DNA of 7,253 bases from an uncultured Pseudomonadota bacterium. GTDB taxonomy: Bacteria > Myxococcota_A > UBA9042 > CAIXZC01. Of the stretch, positions 5,039 through 7,253 are shown one piece after another. Numbering within the stretch: the stretch's first letter is position 1; every line of letters begins with the position of its first letter. The notes beneath the pieces were generated by a model. That model ran no database searches, was not told the DNA's origin, and saw nothing but the letters and a program-made list of their open reading frames with translations. The DNA lies in the NCBI GenBank assembly GCA_937876385.1, contig CALFHQ010000558.1, positions 1 to 7,253 of the forward strand, read 5' to 3'. The position numbers and the translations under genes are program-made.

Positions 5039-6136
5039 ATGCGAAGTCTTACCACATTCCTCTTCGTCTCTCTTGTGCTGGCTGTCGGGTGTCCTCGAAG
5101 AGCAAAGGCCGAGGACCGCCCCGCAACCCTTACCGTCCTGGTCGGCGGCGACGTGATGGTGGGACGATACAAGCGCGACAAACTCAGGCTCCACGGCGGT
5201 CCGGATCCCTTCGAGGAGATTGGACCTCTCCTCGAACAGGCGGATGTCACCCTCCTGAACCTGGAGACCCCCATCGCCGACCACCACCCCCGGCGCATCC
5301 GGCTCCATGGCAAGAAGAACAGGTCCCAAGTGATCTTCCGCATGCCCACCAACCTCGCACCCCTCCTCGCTCGCTACGGGGTGGACGCATTGTCTTTGGC
5401 CAACAACCACGCAGAAGACGCCGACGGCGAAGGGGTCCAAACCACCGTGGCGACCCTCCAACAGGTCGGTGTGGAGTACGCTGGGGCCCACCCAACAGAA
5501 GATCCCATGCCCCCCCGACGATTCCAGCGCAAGGGGCACTGGGTTTCCCTCATGGCGGTTACCACGGTGCGCAACCGAGGCGAACCTCGCAAGAACCAGG
5601 CAATCCCCGTGGCCTACCGGTCCTTTCGAGCTGTTTCGAGAGACTTCCCAGGATTGGTGAAGGCCCAGCGCAAGGCCTATCCCAACGACCTCATCGTTGT
5701 GTCGATTCACTGGGGTGCTGAAGGGAGCACGAAAGAGGTTGCAGGGCAGCGACGGGTAGCCAGACGGATTATTGAGGCCGGGGCCGACCTCGTCTGGGGG
5801 CATCATCCCCATGTCCTCCAAGGAGTGGAAGCCCACGGCGATGGCATGATCCTCTACAGCACCGGCAACTGCGTTTTTGACATGAGAGACCCCGTGGCGC
5901 GGCGGTCGGGACTCTTCGAGGTGACGTTCGTGGAGAAGCCGGAAGGGGGCTACCGAGCGCAGCGCCTCGTGGTGCACCCGCTGATGCTCCGTGGGAGGAA
6001 GGTAGGTCCCCGTTTGGCTACCAACGAAGAAGCCGCTGAAGTGCTGAAGCCTCTCATGGGCAGGGCCGCACGGCGAAGCGGGATGACCTTTGAGCGCGAC
6101 GGAGCAAGGCTCGTTTGGGAACGGTGCGAGGAGTGA
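5039..6136 (+). CDS. CapA-family (PGA_cap) metallophosphoesterase-like lipoprotein
   Basis: 365 residues, the usual length for the family. The N-terminus is a signal peptide with lipobox AVGC and lipid-anchor Cys18. The whole set of family motifs is present: GGDVMVGR (36-43, Asp38), NLETPIAD (74-81), SLANNHAED (119-127), SIHWGAEG (222-229), GHHPHVLQGVE (254-264) and YSTGNCVFD (273-281). The Asp, Glu, Asn and His residues of these motifs are the metal-site ligands of the calcineurin-like fold. CapA/PgsA proteins take part in making or anchoring poly-gamma-glutamate in Bacillus. Here no capB, capC or other polymer genes lie nearby, so a role in that polymer is not supported; this is an orphan CapA, a common situation whose function is unclear. 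The start is set by AAGGA five bases upstream. It converges with the propeller gene, 62 bases apart. Confidence 0.94.
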   Translation: MRSLTTFLFVSLVLAVGCPRRAKAEDRPATLTVLVGGDVMVGRYKRDKLRLHGGPDPFEEIGPLLEQADVTLLNLETPIADHHPRRIRLHGKKNRSQVIFRMPTNLAPLLARYGVDALSLANNHAEDADGEGVQTTVATLQQVGVEYAGAHPTEDPMPPRRFQRKGHWVSLMAVTTVRNRGEPRKNQAIPVAYRSFRAVSRDFPGLVKAQRKAYPNDLIVVSIHWGAEGSTKEVAGQRRVARRIIEAGADLVWGHHPHVLQGVEAHGDGMILYSTGNCVFDMRDPVARRSGLFEVTFVEKPEGGYRAQRLVVHPLMLRGRKVGPRLATNEEAAEVLKPLMGRAARRSGMTFERDGARLVWERCEE

Positions 6137-6149
6137 ACTCCGTTCGGGC

Positions 6150-6167
6150 GGCGACGGCGACGGCGAC
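6150..6167 (+). repeat. Short tandem repeat (GGCGAC)x3
   Basis: Three exact copies of the hexamer GGCGAC, continuing into GG, lie 13 bases after the CapA stop codon in the gap between convergent genes. Probably a simple-sequence tract without function. Confidence 0.6.
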
Positions 6168-6170
6168 GGA

Positions 6171-6195
6171 AACGGCCAGGGCTACGGAAGCCGTT
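6171..6195. terminator. Possible hairpin between the convergent CapA and propeller genes
   Basis: AACGGC (6171-6176) pairs with GCCGTT (6190-6195), a six-pair stem with a 13-base loop that itself contains part of a GGCT/AGCC mini-stem. It lies between two stop codons, where a two-way terminator would be expected. Neither side has a T-run, so the call is weak. Confidence 0.25.
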
Positions 6196-6198
6196 CTG

Positions 6199-7253
6199 CT
6201 ACCACTTGCGGTGTTTCTTTATCTCCGCTCGAGAGGGGCAACCCATGGGGTGCATTTCGCACTTGTAGCAGGGGTTGTTCGGGCGGTACTTGCCCAGCGG
6301 AAGCAGCGGAAACTGGCCGGGATCGATGCGCTGGATGGCCCAGACATCATTGGTACACCAACCGGAAATGTAGATGAAGCCGTCGTCTGGATGCACGGTG
6401 AGTCCCGAAACTCGCAGCACGTTGAGGGGGATCTCAACGGTCTCAAAGGTCCTCGTGTCAACCACCGACATGGAAGACCCCTTGAAGTTGGCCGAATAAA
6501 CGAAGCGGCCGTCGTGGGCAATGGCCAGGCTCTTAGGGCGGTGGCCTACTTTAACCCGCTGGATGACCGACTCCGTTGCCGTGTCCAACACCACGATTTC
6601 GTCTTGCCCCGAAAGAGAAATGTAAGCCCTGGATCCGTCAGGACTCATGACAACGTGTCGCGGCGCCCAGCCCAGGTCGATGCGCTTTCGCTCTTCAAAA
6701 GTATCCACGTCGATGAAGCTAAGCGAACGATCCATGTTGTTGGCCAGGTAGATGGTCTTCCCATCCGGTGAGAAGGCCATCCCCCGGGGGTTCTTGCTCT
6801 GCCGTCCCGAACCTCGAACCCTTGCATGGCCAGGGGTTTTCATGATCTCCACAGACAACTCAGGAAACGTCACCCGGGCAATTCCGTCGCTGCTCCAGAG
6901 GCTTAGATAGACATGCTTGCCATCTGGATCGGGAAGAATGAACTTGGGAAAACCAGGCACCCAGATGTGGTGCACCAACTTCAAGGTCTCCAGATCCACG
7001 ACCTCCAGGTACCCCGACTTCTTCTTATTCGTAAAGTACAAGACCTTGCCGTCCGGCGACGGGGTCAGCTCGATGGCGCTGCCCTCGAAGTTCAACTCCC
7101 GGTCCAACGCAAAGGGCACCGCCTGGAACACAGAAAGCGTTCTCTTGTTTGGACGACCCATGTTGGCAGCGAAAACCCAACGACCGTCCGGGGAGGCGGT
7201 GAGGCCCTTGGGCATGCTTCCAGCAGGCTCTGCACCCCAAATCATGAAGCGGG
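6199..7253 (-). CDS. YVTN-type seven-bladed beta-propeller protein with Cys/Met/His C-terminal tail, 5'-partial
   Basis: The reading frame stays open to the right edge, so the true start and any signal peptide lie outside; numbering here begins at the first visible Met (7245). Seven repeats are marked by SPDG-like turns at residues 18, 63, 106, 159, 201, 244 and 286, about 43 residues apart, each followed by a hydrophobic strand (VFAAN, LYFTN, VYLSL, IYLAN, AYISL, VYSAN, IYISG). This fits a seven-bladed YVTN/NHL-like propeller, a protein-protein or ligand-binding scaffold usually exported in bacteria. Between blades 3 and 4 is a basic insertion of about ten residues. After the last blade comes NNPCYKCEMHPMGCP (324-337), with C326, C329, M331, H332, M334 and C336, then a lysine-rich end. 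This is not a heme site (no CxxCH). Function is unknown; the fold call is firm. Confidence 0.91.
   Translation of the reverse strand, partial: RFMIWGAEPAGSMPKGLTASPDGRWVFAANMGRPNKRTLSVFQAVPFALDRELNFEGSAIELTPSPDGKVLYFTNKKKSGYLEVVDLETLKLVHHIWVPGFPKFILPDPDGKHVYLSLWSSDGIARVTFPELSVEIMKTPGHARVRGSGRQSKNPRGMAFSPDGKTIYLANNMDRSLSFIDVDTFEERKRIDLGWAPRHVVMSPDGSRAYISLSGQDEIVVLDTATESVIQRVKVGHRPKSLAIAHDGRFVYSANFKGSSMSVVDTRTFETVEIPLNVLRVSGLTVHPDDGFIYISGWCTNDVWAIQRIDPGQFPLLPLGKYRPNNPCYKCEMHPMGCPSRAEIKKHRKW

Noticed and set aside
5012..5977. 321-codon minus-strand open frame
   Set aside because: Antisense to the CapA-family gene, which has all its family motifs, a signal peptide and a ribosome-binding site.
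6273..6276. Heme-binding (cytochrome c) motif in the propeller tail
   Set aside because: The tail reads CYKCE, not CxxCH, so covalent heme attachment is not supported.
6115..6771. 218-codon plus-strand open frame
   Set aside because: Antisense to the beta-propeller repeats; its translation has no repeat or motif of its own.

Overview
The window looks like chromosomal DNA from a GC-rich, Gram-negative, probably anaerobic or facultatively anaerobic bacterium, most likely of the Myxococcota/Bradymonadota (former Deltaproteobacteria) kind. This is an inference from three things: several lipoproteins with lipoboxes; repeats of the form C-G-D-x2-C-D...C-P-x-D-C and long Asp/Glu-rich linkers after the lipid-anchor cysteine, both common in secreted proteins of those phyla; and a glycyl-radical-enzyme activase. 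No RNA gene, CRISPR array, insertion sequence or phage gene was seen.

Layout from left to right. Position 1-512 (minus) is the first 170 codons of a radical SAM glycyl-radical-enzyme activating protein, which runs off the left edge and has a good promoter of its own. Position 697-2235 (minus) is a 512-residue lipoprotein built of beta-sandwich modules. Position 2390-2647 (minus) is a small three-helix membrane protein. It is followed by a strong hairpin whose T-run merges with the -35 box of the lipoprotein gene. Position 2854-3681 (plus) is a fragment-like gene joining a short pentapeptide-repeat stretch to a cysteine-rich repeat region without any export signal, probably the remnant of a larger secreted protein. 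Position 3770-4852 (minus) is a lipoprotein with a long acidic linker and a PI-PLC-like phosphodiesterase domain. Divergent from it, 5039-6136 (plus) is a CapA-family lipoprotein. Convergent with that, 6199-7253 (minus) is a seven-bladed YVTN/NHL-type beta-propeller with an odd Cys/Met/His tail, cut by the right edge.

The genes do not form one obvious operon. Most have their own ribosome-binding site and intergenic gap, and strands alternate. What they share is destination: three predicted lipoproteins, a probably exported propeller, a cysteine-rich repeat protein and a membrane protein all point to the cell envelope. The activase is the only clear cytoplasmic enzyme, and its glycyl-radical partner is not in view. 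I see no convincing new multi-gene system. The most interesting points are single-gene architectures: the acidic-linker phospholipase-like lipoprotein, the CILP/FAM171-like module in the large lipoprotein, the propeller tail, the His-rich leader of the activase and the truncated pentapeptide/Cys-repeat gene.
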